Source of the DNA: JAKCDU01 sp035551615
Lineage (GTDB): Bacteria > Actinomycetota > Acidimicrobiia > Acidimicrobiales > Palsa-688
NCBI GenBank assembly: GCA_035551615.1
Contig: DASZNC010000032.1
Coordinates: forward strand, 7,016-71,015
Length of the DNA stretch: 64,000 nt
Reading direction: 5' to 3'
In this document: positions 43,302 through 52,536 of the stretch, piece after piece
How the letters are laid out: each line of letters begins with the position of its first letter
How positions within the stretch are numbered: position 1 is the stretch's first letter
Translations under genes and position numbers: made by a program
Notes under the pieces: model-generated
Database searches by the model: none
What the model saw: the letters and a program-made list of their open reading frames with translations, nothing else
Told to the model about the DNA's origin: nothing

Positions 43302-44603
43302 TCAGTTCCGGGGCAGATCCCGGAACGGCGTCACCTTGTCGTTGTTCGGCTCCTTGGGCAGGCCGAGTACCCGCTCACCGATGATGTTGCGCTGGACCTG
43401 GTCGGTTCCGCCGTAGATCTGCGGGGCCTGGGCGAACAGGACCATCTCGGTGATGCCGGCCCCCATCGGGCCGCCGGGCAGATCGGAGAGGGCGTCGCTG
43501 CCCTCGTTGTCATAGGCGTGGAGCATGCCCCGGGGACCGAGGATGCGGGGACCCAGGTCGCGGGTCAGGCGCAAGATGATGCTCATCGAGAGCTTGGCGA
43601 TGTTGCCCATGCCCGGGATGTCGCCGCCCGTCTCGCGCAGCGCCTTCTGGCGCAGGCCCATGTACCGGGCGATCTCGGTGAGGGTGTAGAGCTGGGTCAG
43701 GTCCTGGCGCACGCCGGCGTCGGAGATGGCGCCCGTCTGCTCGGCCAGGGCGCTCAGCAGCTTGAACTGGCTGCCCATCCCGCCGGGGCCGCCGGCCCCG
43801 CCGCGCGAGCGGGAGCGGACCATGTCACCGACCCGCTTGCCCAGGTCGCCGGCGATGGTGCCGGGTACGGCCGTGCTGGCCGCCGCCGAGCCGCCACCCG
43901 CGCCCAGGCCGGCCCGCTCGAAGGCGAGGGTGGTGTTGGCCACCGCCCACCCGTTGTTCAGGCCGCCGATCATGGCGTGATCGGGGACGCGCGCCTCGTT
44001 GATGAAGACCTCGTTGAAGAGGGCCCGGCCGGTCATCTCCCGCAGCGGCCGGACCTCCACGCCCGGCTGTTTCATGTCGAAGGCGAAGTAGGTGATGCCC
44101 TGGTGCTTGGGGGCCTCGGGGTTGGTGCGGGCGATGAGCATGCCCATGTCGGCGATCTGGCCGCCGGAGGTCCAGACCTTCTGACCGGTGATGATCCACT
44201 CGTCGCCGTCCTTCTCGGCCTTGGTGGTGAGCCCGGCCAGATCCGAGCCGGCGCCCGGCTCACTGAACAGCTGGCACCAGGCCTCCTGGCCGGTGACGAT
44301 GGCCTTGACGTACCGCTCGACCTGCTCGGGGGTGCCGTGGGTGGCGATGGTCGGGCCGGCCAGCAGGAGTCCCAGGCCGCCGGGAGCGGGTAGGGCGCCG
44401 AAATCGGCGATGGCCTCCTGCACCCGGACCGCCTCGGCGCGCGACAGGCCCTTGCCGTAGGCGTCGGGCGGCAGCATGGGGGCGGCCCAACCGGACGTGC
44501 CGAAGCGCTCCCACCATTCGCCGACGGTCAGATCCGGATCCCAGTTCGAGCTCAGCCACTCCTTGACTTCGGTGACTGCATCCACGGTGTCGGTTTTCGC
44601 CAT
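43302..44603 (-). CDS. Acyl-CoA dehydrogenase family protein
   Basis: 433 residues. Motifs of the flavoprotein family are present: EPGAGSDLAGLTTKAEKDGDEWIITGQKVWTSG (FAD/substrate loop) and the C-terminal IYGGTDQVQRNIIGERVLGLP. It oxidises acyl-CoA or a related thioester at the alpha-beta bond; the chain or ring substrate is unknown. The ATG at 44603 follows GGGGGTCCGAG. A Gly/Ser/Arg-rich insertion (SRGGAGGPGGMG) occurs in the middle helix bundle. A second family member is at 58855. Confidence 0.9.
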   Translation of the reverse strand: MAKTDTVDAVTEVKEWLSSNWDPDLTVGEWWERFGTSGWAAPMLPPDAYGKGLSRAEAVRVQEAIADFGALPAPGGLGLLLAGPTIATHGTPEQVERYVKAIVTGQEAWCQLFSEPGAGSDLAGLTTKAEKDGDEWIITGQKVWTSGGQIADMGMLIARTNPEAPKHQGITYFAFDMKQPGVEVRPLREMTGRALFNEVFINEARVPDHAMIGGLNNGWAVANTTLAFERAGLGAGGGSAAASTAVPGTIAGDLGKRVGDMVRSRSRGGAGGPGGMGSQFKLLSALAEQTGAISDAGVRQDLTQLYTLTEIARYMGLRQKALRETGGDIPGMGNIAKLSMSIILRLTRDLGPRILGPRGMLHAYDNEGSDALSDLPGGPMGAGITEMVLFAQAPQIYGGTDQVQRNIIGERVLGLPKEPNNDKVTPFRDLPRN

Positions 44604-44680
44604 CTCGGACCCCCGAATAAAAGAACGTGTATTCAATAATCTACAGGGGTACGGTCGGCACCGGCCAGCCTGGGCGGTAC

Positions 44681-44686
44681 TACCGT
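44681..44686 (+). promoter_or_regulatory. -10 element (TACCGT) of a leaderless promoter
   Basis: TACCGT precedes the GTG at 44695 by eight bases and drives the thioesterase-putA-NUDIX operon. No ribosome-binding site is seen. Confidence 0.5.
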
Positions 44687-44694
44687 GCCCCGAG

Positions 44695-45111
44695 GTGACT
44701 ACCCGCCAGACGGTCTTTCGCCACCGGGTCCGCTACTTCGAGGCCGACCAGCAGGGCGTGGTCTTCAACATGTGGTACCTCGGCTACTTCGACGAGGCGA
44801 TGACCCAGCACCTGGCTGACGGTGGCCTGTCCTACCTGGACATGATCGACGCCGGCTTCGACGTTCAGCTGGTACGCAGCGAGATCGACTGGCAGGCGCC
44901 GGTGCGGTGGCCCGACGAGATCCAGGTGACGGTGACCACGGAGCGGGCCGGCACGACGTCGTTCACTTTGACCTTCGAGGTGCGCACCGGAGCCGGCGCC
45001 ATGGCCGCCACCGGCCACACGGTGTATGTGGTGGTCGCAGTGGACGGGTCCGGGAAGCGGCCCATCCCCCCGCAGTTGGCCGGCGCCCTCGGGCTGGAGA
45101 CGGCGCCTTGA
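44695..45111 (+). CDS. Hot-dog acyl-CoA thioesterase (4HBT/YbgC type)
   Basis: 138 residues. RVRYFEADQQGVVFNMWYLGYFDEA is the classical 4HBT opening with the catalytic aspartate, followed by IDWQAPVRWPDEIQVTV. It hydrolyses small acyl-CoA thioesters. The GTG at 44695 follows a -10 element by eight bases. Its stop overlaps the putA start (TTGA), so it is the first gene of a three-gene operon. Confidence 0.88.
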   Translation: MTTRQTVFRHRVRYFEADQQGVVFNMWYLGYFDEAMTQHLADGGLSYLDMIDAGFDVQLVRSEIDWQAPVRWPDEIQVTVTTERAGTTSFTLTFEVRTGAGAMAATGHTVYVVVAVDGSGKRPIPPQLAGALGLETAP

Positions 45112-48100
45112 CGACGGCGCCGTCCGGGGCCCGCCGGGTGGACCGGGCCGTCGCCCTGGCCGGAGAGCTGCTCGTCGAGGCCGATGCCCGTCGCCGCACC
45201 CGGGAACGACGCCAGGCGGCCCGCATGACCAGGCTGCTCGGCGACCCGGCGGGACGGTCCCAGATCCTGGCCATGACCGATGAGGTGCTGCGCATCCACG
45301 ATGCCCGGCGGTCGGCCGAGGTGCTGGCCGGCCTCACCAGGCGGGGCAGCAACCCGGTCGACGACTGGCGGGCGGCCCCTTTTCTCCAACCGGTCGACCG
45401 GGCCGCCCTCGTCGCCGGCGGCCGGTTGGCCACCGCCGTGCCCGGGCTGGTCATCCCGGCCGTGCGCCGCCGCATCCAGCACGAGATGGCCGGTGTCACC
45501 CTGCCCGCAGCGCCGGCTCGCCTGGCCCGTCACGCGGCCCGCCGATCGGCCGCCGGTATCCGCCTCAACGTCAACCTGCTGGGCGAGGCGGTCCTGGGCG
45601 AGGACGAAGCGGTCCGCCGCCGCGACGCGGTCATGGCCCTACTCGACCGTCCATCGGTCGACTACGTGTCGGTCAAGATCTCCGCGCTGTGCTCCCAGCT
45701 GGACGTGCTGGCCTTCGACGACGAGGTGGTGCGCATCAGCGACCGGCTGCGCCCTCTGTACGGGCGGGCGGCGGCCACGGGCAAGTTCGTCAACCTGGAC
45801 ATGGAGGAGTACCGCGACCTCGAGCTCACCATGGCCGTCTTCCGGCGCCTCCTGAGCGAGCCGGCATTTGCCGGTCTCGACGCCGGCATCGTCCTGCAGG
45901 CCTACCTGCCCGATTCGCTGGCCGCCCTCCGGGATCTGGCCGGCTGGGCCCGTGACCGGCGGGCCCGGGGCGGTGGCTCGGTCAAGGTACGGATTGTCAA
46001 AGGGGCCAACCTGGCCATGGAAACGGTCGACGCCGAGGTGCACGGGTGGCGGCGCGCCCCGTTCGAAACCAAGACCGAGACCGACGCCAGCTACAAGCGG
46101 ATGCTGGACGTGGCCCTCGATCCCGGCCACGACGGTGCCCTTCGGGTGGGTGTGGCCAGCCACAACCTGTACGAGATCGCCTGGGCCGCCGTCACGGCCG
46201 ACGACATGGGGGCCCGGGACCGGATCGAGTTCGAGATGTTGGAGGGCATGTCCCCGGCGGTGGCCGAGGCGGTCGCCGCCCGCTTCGGTGGCCTCCTGCT
46301 CTATGCGCCGATCGTGGCCCCGAACGACATGGAAGCGGCCATCGCCTACCTGGTCCGCCGGCTGGACGAGAACAGCGGCGAGGAGAACTTCCTGGCCCAC
46401 CAGTTCGACATGGCCATCGGTTCCGCAGCTTGGAAGACCGAGGGTGAACGGTTCCGCCGGGCCGTGACCGAATCGGAACGGCCGCCGGTGCCGACCCGTC
46501 GGACGCAGGACCGGACGCAGGAGGAGCACGACCCGGTCGGCCCGGACGACACCCGGCCGTTCGTCAACGCGCCGGACACCGACTTCACCCGACCGGTCAA
46601 CCGGGACTGGGTGGCCGCCCACGTCCGGACGGCGATGACGTCCGGCCTGGGGGAATACCGGCCGGGGGGCGCCGGCGGAGCCGTGGCCGGCGGACCGGCC
46701 CAGCCGGGCATCGACCCGGGCCACCCGCAGAACCCGGCCTACACCTGGTTGCCGGCCGACGAGGCGACGGTCGACGCCGCCATCCGAGCGGCCCGCGCCG
46801 GGCAGGGCGACTGGCGATCGCGACCGGTGGCCGAGCGCCGTTCGATCCTGCACCGGGCCGGTCACGGGCTGAACGCCGGGCGCGGCCGCCTCCTGGCCAC
46901 CATGGCAGTGGATGCGGCCAAGACGGTGCGGGAGGGCGACCCCGAAGTGTCCGAGGCGGTCGACTTCGCCCACTACTACGCCGACCACATCCCCGACGCG
47001 GAGGACTTCGACCCGTACGGGACGGTGGTCGTCGTGTCCCCGTGGAACTTCCCGCTGTCCATCCCGGCCGGGGGCGTACTGGCCGCCCTGGCCGCCGGAA
47101 ACACGGTGATCCTGAAGCCGGCGCCCGAGACGGTGGCCGTCGCCGGTGAACTGGCCCGCATCCTCTGGGCCGCCGGTGTCCCGGACTCGGCGCTGCACTT
47201 CTGTCCGTGCGTCGACGGGGACGCCAGCCGCCGGCTGATCACAGATCCGGGCGTGGACGCCGTGATCCTGACCGGATCGTGGGACACCGCCCGGATGTTC
47301 CTCGACTGGCGGCCTGGCCTGGACCTGCACGCCGAGACGAGCGGCAAGAACGCCATGGTCGTGACCGGCACGGCCGATCCGGACTCGGCCATCGCTGACC
47401 TGGTCCACTCCGCCTTCGGCCATGCCGGCCAGAAATGCTCGGCCGCCAGCCTGGCCATCCTCGAGGCCGGGGTGCACGACGACGGGCGGTTCCTCGAGCG
47501 GTTGGCCGACGCCGTGCGCAGCCTCCGGGTCGGTCCCGCCGATCGCCTGTCCACCGCCATGGGGCCCCTGATCCGCCCGCCCGAGGGCCCGCTGGCCGAC
47601 GCCCTCGGTCACCTGGGACCGGGGGAGCGCTGGCTGGTCGAACCGCGCCGGCTGGACGACGCCGGCTATCTCTGGAGCCCGGGCGTCAAGACCGGGGTGG
47701 CCCCCGGCTCGACGTTCCACCTGACCGAGTGCTTCGGCCCGGTGCTGGGGATCATGCGGTCGACCGATCTGGGCGAAGCCATCAGATGGCAGAACCAACC
47801 GGCCTTCGGTCTGACCGCCGGGCTGCACGCCCTGGATCCGCTCGAGATCGACGAGTGGCGGTCATCGGTCATGGCCGGGAACCTCTACGTCAATCGTGGC
47901 ACCACCGGTGCCATCGTCGGCCGGCAGCCGTTCGGCGGCTGGAAGCGGTCGGTCGTCGGTCCCGGCGCCAAGGCCGGGGGACCGAATTACGTGGCCAGTC
48001 TGGGCCGGTGGAGGTCCGGGCGGCCGCCGGCGGAGAGCTTCGCCCGGGTGTGGCGGGACATGGCCCGGCCGTCCGACCCGACCGGTCTCCAGGCGGAGGC

Positions 48101-48440
48101 CAACGTGTTCCGGTACCGGCCGCTGCGCCAGGTCGCGCTGATGGGCGCGTCCGGGCGGGAGCCGGCACTGGCGGCGGCTCGCAGCGTCGGGGTCGACGTC
48201 CTGGCCGTGACCTCGGTCGACCAGGCCAAGGACTGCGACAAGCTACGGATCCTCGATCGGGTCGACGATGACACCCGCCGGGCGGCCCACCGCCGGGGAC
48301 TGTGGGTCGACGCCACCCCGGTGGTCGCCGATCCGGCCCGTGAGCTGCAGAGATGGGTGCGCGAACAGGCGGTCAGCGAGAGCCGGCACCGGCACGGCAA
48401 CGTCACCGGCCGGCGCCCGGGCCTGCTGCCGCCACCGTGA
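45108..48440 (+). CDS. putA: Bifunctional proline dehydrogenase / P5C dehydrogenase
   Basis: 1110 residues. The N-terminal half is the FAD proline dehydrogenase barrel (NVNLLGEAVLGEDEA, YVSVKISALCSQL, NLDMEEYRDLELT, KVRIVKGANLAME, RRLDENSGEENFLAHQFDMA). The second half is an aldehyde dehydrogenase: VVSPWNFPLSIPAGG, HAETSGKNAMVV (general base Glu), FGHAGQKCSAASL (catalytic Cys) and QPFGGWKRSVVGPGAKAGGPNY. It converts proline to glutamate. It starts with TTG overlapping the thioesterase stop. There is no DNA-binding RHH domain, so it is not self-regulating. Confidence 0.93.
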   Translation: MTTAPSGARRVDRAVALAGELLVEADARRRTRERRQAARMTRLLGDPAGRSQILAMTDEVLRIHDARRSAEVLAGLTRRGSNPVDDWRAAPFLQPVDRAALVAGGRLATAVPGLVIPAVRRRIQHEMAGVTLPAAPARLARHAARRSAAGIRLNVNLLGEAVLGEDEAVRRRDAVMALLDRPSVDYVSVKISALCSQLDVLAFDDEVVRISDRLRPLYGRAAATGKFVNLDMEEYRDLELTMAVFRRLLSEPAFAGLDAGIVLQAYLPDSLAALRDLAGWARDRRARGGGSVKVRIVKGANLAMETVDAEVHGWRRAPFETKTETDASYKRMLDVALDPGHDGALRVGVASHNLYEIAWAAVTADDMGARDRIEFEMLEGMSPAVAEAVAARFGGLLLYAPIVAPNDMEAAIAYLVRRLDENSGEENFLAHQFDMAIGSAAWKTEGERFRRAVTESERPPVPTRRTQDRTQEEHDPVGPDDTRPFVNAPDTDFTRPVNRDWVAAHVRTAMTSGLGEYRPGGAGGAVAGGPAQPGIDPGHPQNPAYTWLPADEATVDAAIRAARAGQGDWRSRPVAERRSILHRAGHGLNAGRGRLLATMAVDAAKTVREGDPEVSEAVDFAHYYADHIPDAEDFDPYGTVVVVSPWNFPLSIPAGGVLAALAAGNTVILKPAPETVAVAGELARILWAAGVPDSALHFCPCVDGDASRRLITDPGVDAVILTGSWDTARMFLDWRPGLDLHAETSGKNAMVVTGTADPDSAIADLVHSAFGHAGQKCSAASLAILEAGVHDDGRFLERLADAVRSLRVGPADRLSTAMGPLIRPPEGPLADALGHLGPGERWLVEPRRLDDAGYLWSPGVKTGVAPGSTFHLTECFGPVLGIMRSTDLGEAIRWQNQPAFGLTAGLHALDPLEIDEWRSSVMAGNLYVNRGTTGAIVGRQPFGGWKRSVVGPGAKAGGPNYVASLGRWRSGRPPAESFARVWRDMARPSDPTGLQAEANVFRYRPLRQVALMGASGREPALAAARSVGVDVLAVTSVDQAKDCDKLRILDRVDDDTRRAAHRRGLWVDATPVVADPARELQRWVREQAVSESRHRHGNVTGRRPGLLPPP

Positions 48441-48988
48441 CCCTCTCAGGTAGTGACATCGTGAATGCCATTCGGGGCGACGTGGGCCGGCGGCGGCCGG
48501 TGGACGGTCGTGAGGCCCGCGCCCGCCACCGCATGCTGGTGGCGCTGGGTCGCCTGGAGCGCCCCCTCGACCAGGCCTCCGACCCCACCCACGTGACCGG
48601 CTCGGCCATCGTCGCCGGCCCACGAGGCGTGCTGCTCCACCTGCACAAGCGGCTGGGCATGTGGCTGCAACCGGGCGGCCACATCGAACCGGGCGAGACC
48701 CCGTGGGCGGCGGCCCGCCGGGAGGCCGAGGAGGAGACCGGGCTGCAGTTCCGGCTGTGGACGTCGACGCCTCCGCTGATCCATCTCGATGTCCACCCGG
48801 GCGGTCGTGGCCACATCCACCTCGACCTGAGATACGCGCTCGAGGTCATCGGCGACGACTCCCCCCGGCCACCGGAGGGGGAGAGCCAGGAGGTCCGCTG
48901 GTTCCCGTGGTCCGAGGCCATTGCGCTGGCCGATCCCGGCCTGCGCGGCTACCTGCGATGGGCCGTGCCGGACGTCACCGGCGGCTAA
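48437..48988 (+). CDS. NUDIX hydrolase
   Basis: 183 residues. A complete NUDIX box GGHIEPGETP...RREAEEETGL occurs at about residues 78-100, preceded by LHLHKRLGMWLQPG. The substrate (a nucleoside diphosphate derivative) is unknown. It starts at GTG overlapping the putA stop by four bases (GTGA). Its TAA stop overlaps the convergent nitroreductase stop in CTAA. Confidence 0.9.
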   Translation: MTLSGSDIVNAIRGDVGRRRPVDGREARARHRMLVALGRLERPLDQASDPTHVTGSAIVAGPRGVLLHLHKRLGMWLQPGGHIEPGETPWAAARREAEEETGLQFRLWTSTPPLIHLDVHPGGRGHIHLDLRYALEVIGDDSPRPPEGESQEVRWFPWSEAIALADPGLRGYLRWAVPDVTGG

Positions 48989-49677
48989 CCACCCACCGGA
49001 TCACCGTCGAAGCGGTCAAAGGACGCGAACTCGGCCACCCGACCCCTCTTCAGACGGGTCGCCCTGGTCCCGGCCGGCCGGCCCAGGACGAGCGCGGCCG
49101 CCAGTGCCCACCCGTCGGGCACGCCCAACTCGGCCAGCACCGCAGGCTCCTCACGGCACAGCATGGTGGTGATCACGCCGCCCAGGCCCTCATCGTGGGC
49201 GGCCAGCAGGATGGACCAGGCGAACGGGTAGATCGAGGCGCCCCCGACGAGCGTGTAGCGGTGATGGTCCCGGTCGACGGCGGCCAGGCCCCGCAGGTCG
49301 GCGAGCAGCACGATGAGCACCGGCGCCCGGTCGAGTTGCTCGGCGAAACCGCCCGGGCTGTCTTCCGGCGGTTTCATGGTCGGGGCCTGCTGGATGGCGG
49401 CCGCCTCGGCCGCCCGGTCGGTGACCGGGGCCCATGGGACCAGACCGGCGGCACCAATGGCCAGGTATTCGTACCAACCGGTCAGGTACAGGTCGCGGAG
49501 GCGGGCCCGGGTGTCGGGGTCCTTGACGACGATGGCTCGCCAGGCCTGGCGGTTGCCGCCACTCGGTGCGAAGCGGGCGGTGTCGAGGATGCGCTCGACG
49601 ACATCGTCGGCGACCGGTTCGTCGGCGAATTCACGGACGGCGCCGGTGGTCGTAAGGGCCTGGCGGAGTTCCATCAC
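48985..49677 (-). CDS. Nitroreductase family flavoprotein
   Basis: 230 residues: TTGAVREFADEPVADDVVERILDTARFAPSGGNRQAW is the FMN-binding opening of the family, and GLGGVITTMLCREEPAVLAELGVPDGWALAAALVLGRP the C-terminal part. It reduces nitro, quinone or similar compounds with NAD(P)H. The tesB stop overlaps its start by 1-4 bases, depending on whether ATG (49674) or GTG (49677) is used. Confidence 0.88.
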   Translation of the reverse strand: MMELRQALTTTGAVREFADEPVADDVVERILDTARFAPSGGNRQAWRAIVVKDPDTRARLRDLYLTGWYEYLAIGAAGLVPWAPVTDRAAEAAAIQQAPTMKPPEDSPGGFAEQLDRAPVLIVLLADLRGLAAVDRDHHRYTLVGGASIYPFAWSILLAAHDEGLGGVITTMLCREEPAVLAELGVPDGWALAAALVLGRPAGTRATRLKRGRVAEFASFDRFDGDPVGG

Positions 49678-50459
49678 TCGTGCTCCTCGGGTGGGCGGGG
49701 CTGCAGCAGTACCTCCTGGGTGACCGTCGCCAGGTGGGTGCCGTCGCTGGCGAACACCTGGCCCCGGGCCAGACCACGGGGGATACCTACCCCTTCACAG
49801 CGAAAGTCGTGCAGCTGCCAGTCGTTGCCGGCCGGGGTCTGGTGGAACCAGATGGCGTGGTCCAAGCTGATGCCGTCCCAGTGGTGGCCGGTGACGCCGT
49901 CGGCCGTCTGCTGCTGCGAACGCACGCAGTCGGTAGCCAGGTCGTCCGACAAATAGGCGAGAGCGGCGGCGGCCCGGACCGGATCGTCCGGGGTGTCGGG
50001 AATTCGTAGCCAGGCCAGGGCCCGCCCGTCGGCCTCGCTCACGTACCGACGGTCCAGCATCCGGCTCCAACTGGTGTCAGTGATACTGTCAGGAGCGGGG
50101 GCGTCGGGGAACGGGTGGGTCTGCAGGTAACGCTCGGCCGACCCGGTCTGGAACGATGCCGACATGTGGAGGATGGCGCCGCCGGACTGGCGGGCCACCA
50201 CCGCCCGGGTGACGAAGCGGCGCCCGTTGCGCAGCCGGTCGATGTCGAAGCGGATTGGTTCATCGGCGTCACCGCGGCGGATGAAGTAGGCGTGGAGGGA
50301 GTGGATGCGGAACTCCGGCTCGACGGTGTGGGCGGCGGCGACCAGGCTCTGAGCCACGATCTGCCCGCCGAACAGCCCGCCCCAGGGGTACTTGGGCCCC
50401 CGGCCGATCAGCGAATCGGGGCCCCGTTCGTCCAGGGCCATCATCTCTTGGTAACGCAC
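49674..50459 (-). CDS. Acyl-CoA thioesterase II (TesB-like)
   Basis: About 261 residues forming a double hot-dog. GRGPKYPWGGLFGGQIVAQSLVAAAHTV near the N-terminus, RNGRRFVTRAVVARQSGGAILHMSASFQ, and the second half with WDGISLDHAIWFHQTPAGNDWQLHDF are standard TesB segments. It releases free acids from acyl-CoA. The GTG at 50459 is the best-fitting start; an ATG pair five codons later is possible. Coupled to the nitroreductase gene. Confidence 0.88.
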   Translation of the reverse strand: MRYQEMMALDERGPDSLIGRGPKYPWGGLFGGQIVAQSLVAAAHTVEPEFRIHSLHAYFIRRGDADEPIRFDIDRLRNGRRFVTRAVVARQSGGAILHMSASFQTGSAERYLQTHPFPDAPAPDSITDTSWSRMLDRRYVSEADGRALAWLRIPDTPDDPVRAAAALAYLSDDLATDCVRSQQQTADGVTGHHWDGISLDHAIWFHQTPAGNDWQLHDFRCEGVGIPRGLARGQVFASDGTHLATVTQEVLLQPRPPEEHE

Positions 50460-50520
50460 CCGGTCAGTCTGGCCTGTGGTCGGCCGCCGGCGTCGGTTCC
50501 GGGCCGGTCCGCGATCCCGG

Positions 50521-51672
50521 TCAGCCGCCGGAAACGAGCAGTTCGGCGCCGAACGGGGGGGTCGGATCGTCCCGGGTCTCCAGCCAGCGTTCCGGCAGGG
50601 CCACCGGGCGCGGCCCGTCGGTGTGGCCCCGGTGCCAGCGGGCCGACTCCGGTGGCCGGCGCATGTCCGCATCGATCCCTGTCAGGCGCGCCTCCAGCTC
50701 GTCGACCGAGCCGACCAGGGCCAGGTCGCGCCGGGCGGCGGCTCCGACCGGGAACCCGGTGAGGTACCAGCCGGTGTGCTTGCGGAAGTCCCGGGCGCCG
50801 ATCTCCGGTCCCAGGTGCTCGGCCAGCAACCGGGCGTGCTCGACCATCACGGCGGCCACCTGGCCGAACCTCGGGTGCCGGGTGTGACGACCGGGCGGGA
50901 CCGGCCCGGTGCTGGAGTAGGCGTCGGCCAGCTCGCCGAACAACCAGGGCCGGCCCAGGCAGCCGCGCCCGACGACCACCCCGTCGCAGCCGGTCTGACG
51001 CTGCATGTCGAGGGCGTCGGAGGCCTCCCAGATGTCGCCGTTGCCCAGCACCGGGATGGACCGGACCACCTCTTTGATGCGGGTGATGTGATCCCACCGG
51101 GCGTGGCCGGCATAACGCTGCTCGGCGGTACGGGCATGGATGGCTACCGCCGCCGCCCCCTCGCCTTCGGCGATCAGGGCCGCTTCGGTCGCCGTCTCGG
51201 TCCGGTCGTCCAGCCCGATGCGCATCTTGACCGTCACCGGCACCCGGCCGGCGGCGTCGACGGCGGCGGCCACGATCCGCCGGTACAGCACCGGATGGGC
51301 GGGCAGCGCGGCACCGCCGCCCTTCTTGGTCACCTTGGGGGCCGGGCACCCGAAGTTCATGTCGATGTGGTCGACGCCGATCTGGCCGACCAGGATGGCC
51401 ACCGCATGGGCGAGCGTCGCCGGGTCGACCCCGTACAACTGGACGCTGTGGACCGGCTCGCCGTCGGCCCGCCCGACCATCCTCCGGGTCCGGGGGCTGC
51501 CCTCGATCAGCGCCCGCGCCGTGATCATCTCGCTCACGTACAGGCCGGGCCCGAACTGCCGGCACATGGTCCGGAACGGGGGATTGGTCACCCCGGCCAT
51601 CGGCGCCAGTACCACCGGTGGATCGACCCTCAGGGGCCCGATGTCGATCCCCGGGGGTCGGTCTAGCGCCAC
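50521..51672 (-). CDS. dus: tRNA-dihydrouridine synthase (DusB-like)
   Basis: 383 residues. LAPMAGVTNPPFRTMCRQFG (FMN barrel opening), DHIDMNFGCPAPKVTKKGGGAAL with the active-site cysteine, VTVKMRIGLDD, AVAIHARTAEQRYAGHARWDHI and GNGDIWEASDA. It reduces uridine to dihydrouridine in tRNA with NADPH. The GTG at 51672 lies inside the end of maf (ten-base overlap). C-terminal ~70 residues are helical and Arg-rich, as in other actinobacterial Dus proteins. Confidence 0.92.
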   Translation of the reverse strand: MALDRPPGIDIGPLRVDPPVVLAPMAGVTNPPFRTMCRQFGPGLYVSEMITARALIEGSPRTRRMVGRADGEPVHSVQLYGVDPATLAHAVAILVGQIGVDHIDMNFGCPAPKVTKKGGGAALPAHPVLYRRIVAAAVDAAGRVPVTVKMRIGLDDRTETATEAALIAEGEGAAAVAIHARTAEQRYAGHARWDHITRIKEVVRSIPVLGNGDIWEASDALDMQRQTGCDGVVVGRGCLGRPWLFGELADAYSSTGPVPPGRHTRHPRFGQVAAVMVEHARLLAEHLGPEIGARDFRKHTGWYLTGFPVGAAARRDLALVGSVDELEARLTGIDADMRRPPESARWHRGHTDGPRPVALPERWLETRDDPTPPFGAELLVSGG

Positions 51673-52271
51673 AGGTCGACGATGGCCACGCCCAACTGGC
51701 CGAGCAGCTGGCGCAGGAGCGGGAGGGATATACCGGTGATGGTGCCGTAGTTGCCTTCGATCCGGTCGATCCACGGCGCCGAACGGCCTTCCAAGGTGAA
51801 TGGTCCGGCCACCTGCCGGCTCTCCTCGGTCCCCGCATAGGCGTCGATCTCGTCGTCGGACGGCGTCCCGAAGTGGACCGTCGCAGTGTCGGTCGCCGTC
51901 GCCCGGTGTCCGGACGCGGCGTCGATGACGTGGTGACCGGTGTGGAGCAGTCCGGACCGGCCGCGGAACCGCTGCCAGCGGTCGACGACCTCGGCCGGGC
52001 CGGCCGCCTTGCCCCACACCCGGCCGCCGAACTCGAGCAGCGAATCGCAGGCCACGACGATGGCGTCGCTCGGCCCGTCGCCGCCCAGCCGGGACGCAAC
52101 CGCGTCACCCTTGCGCCGGGCCAGGGCGGCTACCGCGTCGGGCGGCGCCAGGTGGTCCACGCCGTCCTCGGGGACGTGGCTGACCATCACCTCCGGATCG
52201 AGCCCGGCGCTCTCGAGCAGCCAGCGGCGGGCCGGCGACGCCGACGCCAGGATGAGCCGGCGTCCGGGCAC
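51663..52271 (-). CDS. maf: Maf-family nucleotide pyrophosphatase
   Basis: 202 residues. LILASASPARRWLLESAG is the Maf signature; AIVVACDSLLEFGGRVWGK and DRIEGNYGTITGISLPLL complete the fold. Maf proteins hydrolyse non-canonical nucleoside triphosphates (dTTP/UTP or m7GTP types). It begins with a GTG that overlaps the last base of the upstream zinc-ribbon stop (TAGTG) and overlaps dus downstream. Confidence 0.92.
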   Translation of the reverse strand: MPGRRLILASASPARRWLLESAGLDPEVMVSHVPEDGVDHLAPPDAVAALARRKGDAVASRLGGDGPSDAIVVACDSLLEFGGRVWGKAAGPAEVVDRWQRFRGRSGLLHTGHHVIDAASGHRATATDTATVHFGTPSDDEIDAYAGTEESRQVAGPFTLEGRSAPWIDRIEGNYGTITGISLPLLRQLLGQLGVAIVDLWR

Positions 52272-52483
52272 TAGTCCTTCGTGGCCACGTGGTTGGGTAC
52301 GACGTGCATCGATGGCTCGAACCGGCCACTGGTCGACGGGCCACCGTCGCCGTCGGTGGTGGCCGCATAGGCATCGACCAGCTGGGCCCGGCACGACCGG
52401 CAGGGCCCCCAGAACCGCTCGCTGATCGTCGCCCGGCAACGGGGGCAGGCGAAGGGCTCCATCTCTTCCTCGGTACCGCTCAT
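52271..52483 (-). CDS. Small zinc-ribbon protein
   Basis: 70 residues. FACPRCRATISERFWGPCRSCRAQL gives two CxxC pairs 12 residues apart, enough for one zinc. The C-terminal half is Gly/Asp-rich and probably flexible. It is the first gene of the zinc-ribbon-maf-dus unit. A TAGCCT hexamer (52493-52498) lies nine bases before its ATG. Function unknown. Confidence 0.75.
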   Translation of the reverse strand: MSGTEEEMEPFACPRCRATISERFWGPCRSCRAQLVDAYAATTDGDGGPSTSGRFEPSMHVVPNHVATKD

Positions 52484-52536
52484 CGTCGGTCGAGGCTACT
52501 GGGAGGACGGGACCGGATCGGGTGACCGCGCCCGGC

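Noticed and set aside
43518..44393. Long plus-strand open frame opposite the acyl-CoA dehydrogenase
   Set aside because: The composition is that of a reversed coding strand and there is no recognisable domain; the minus strand carries clear acyl-CoA dehydrogenase motifs.
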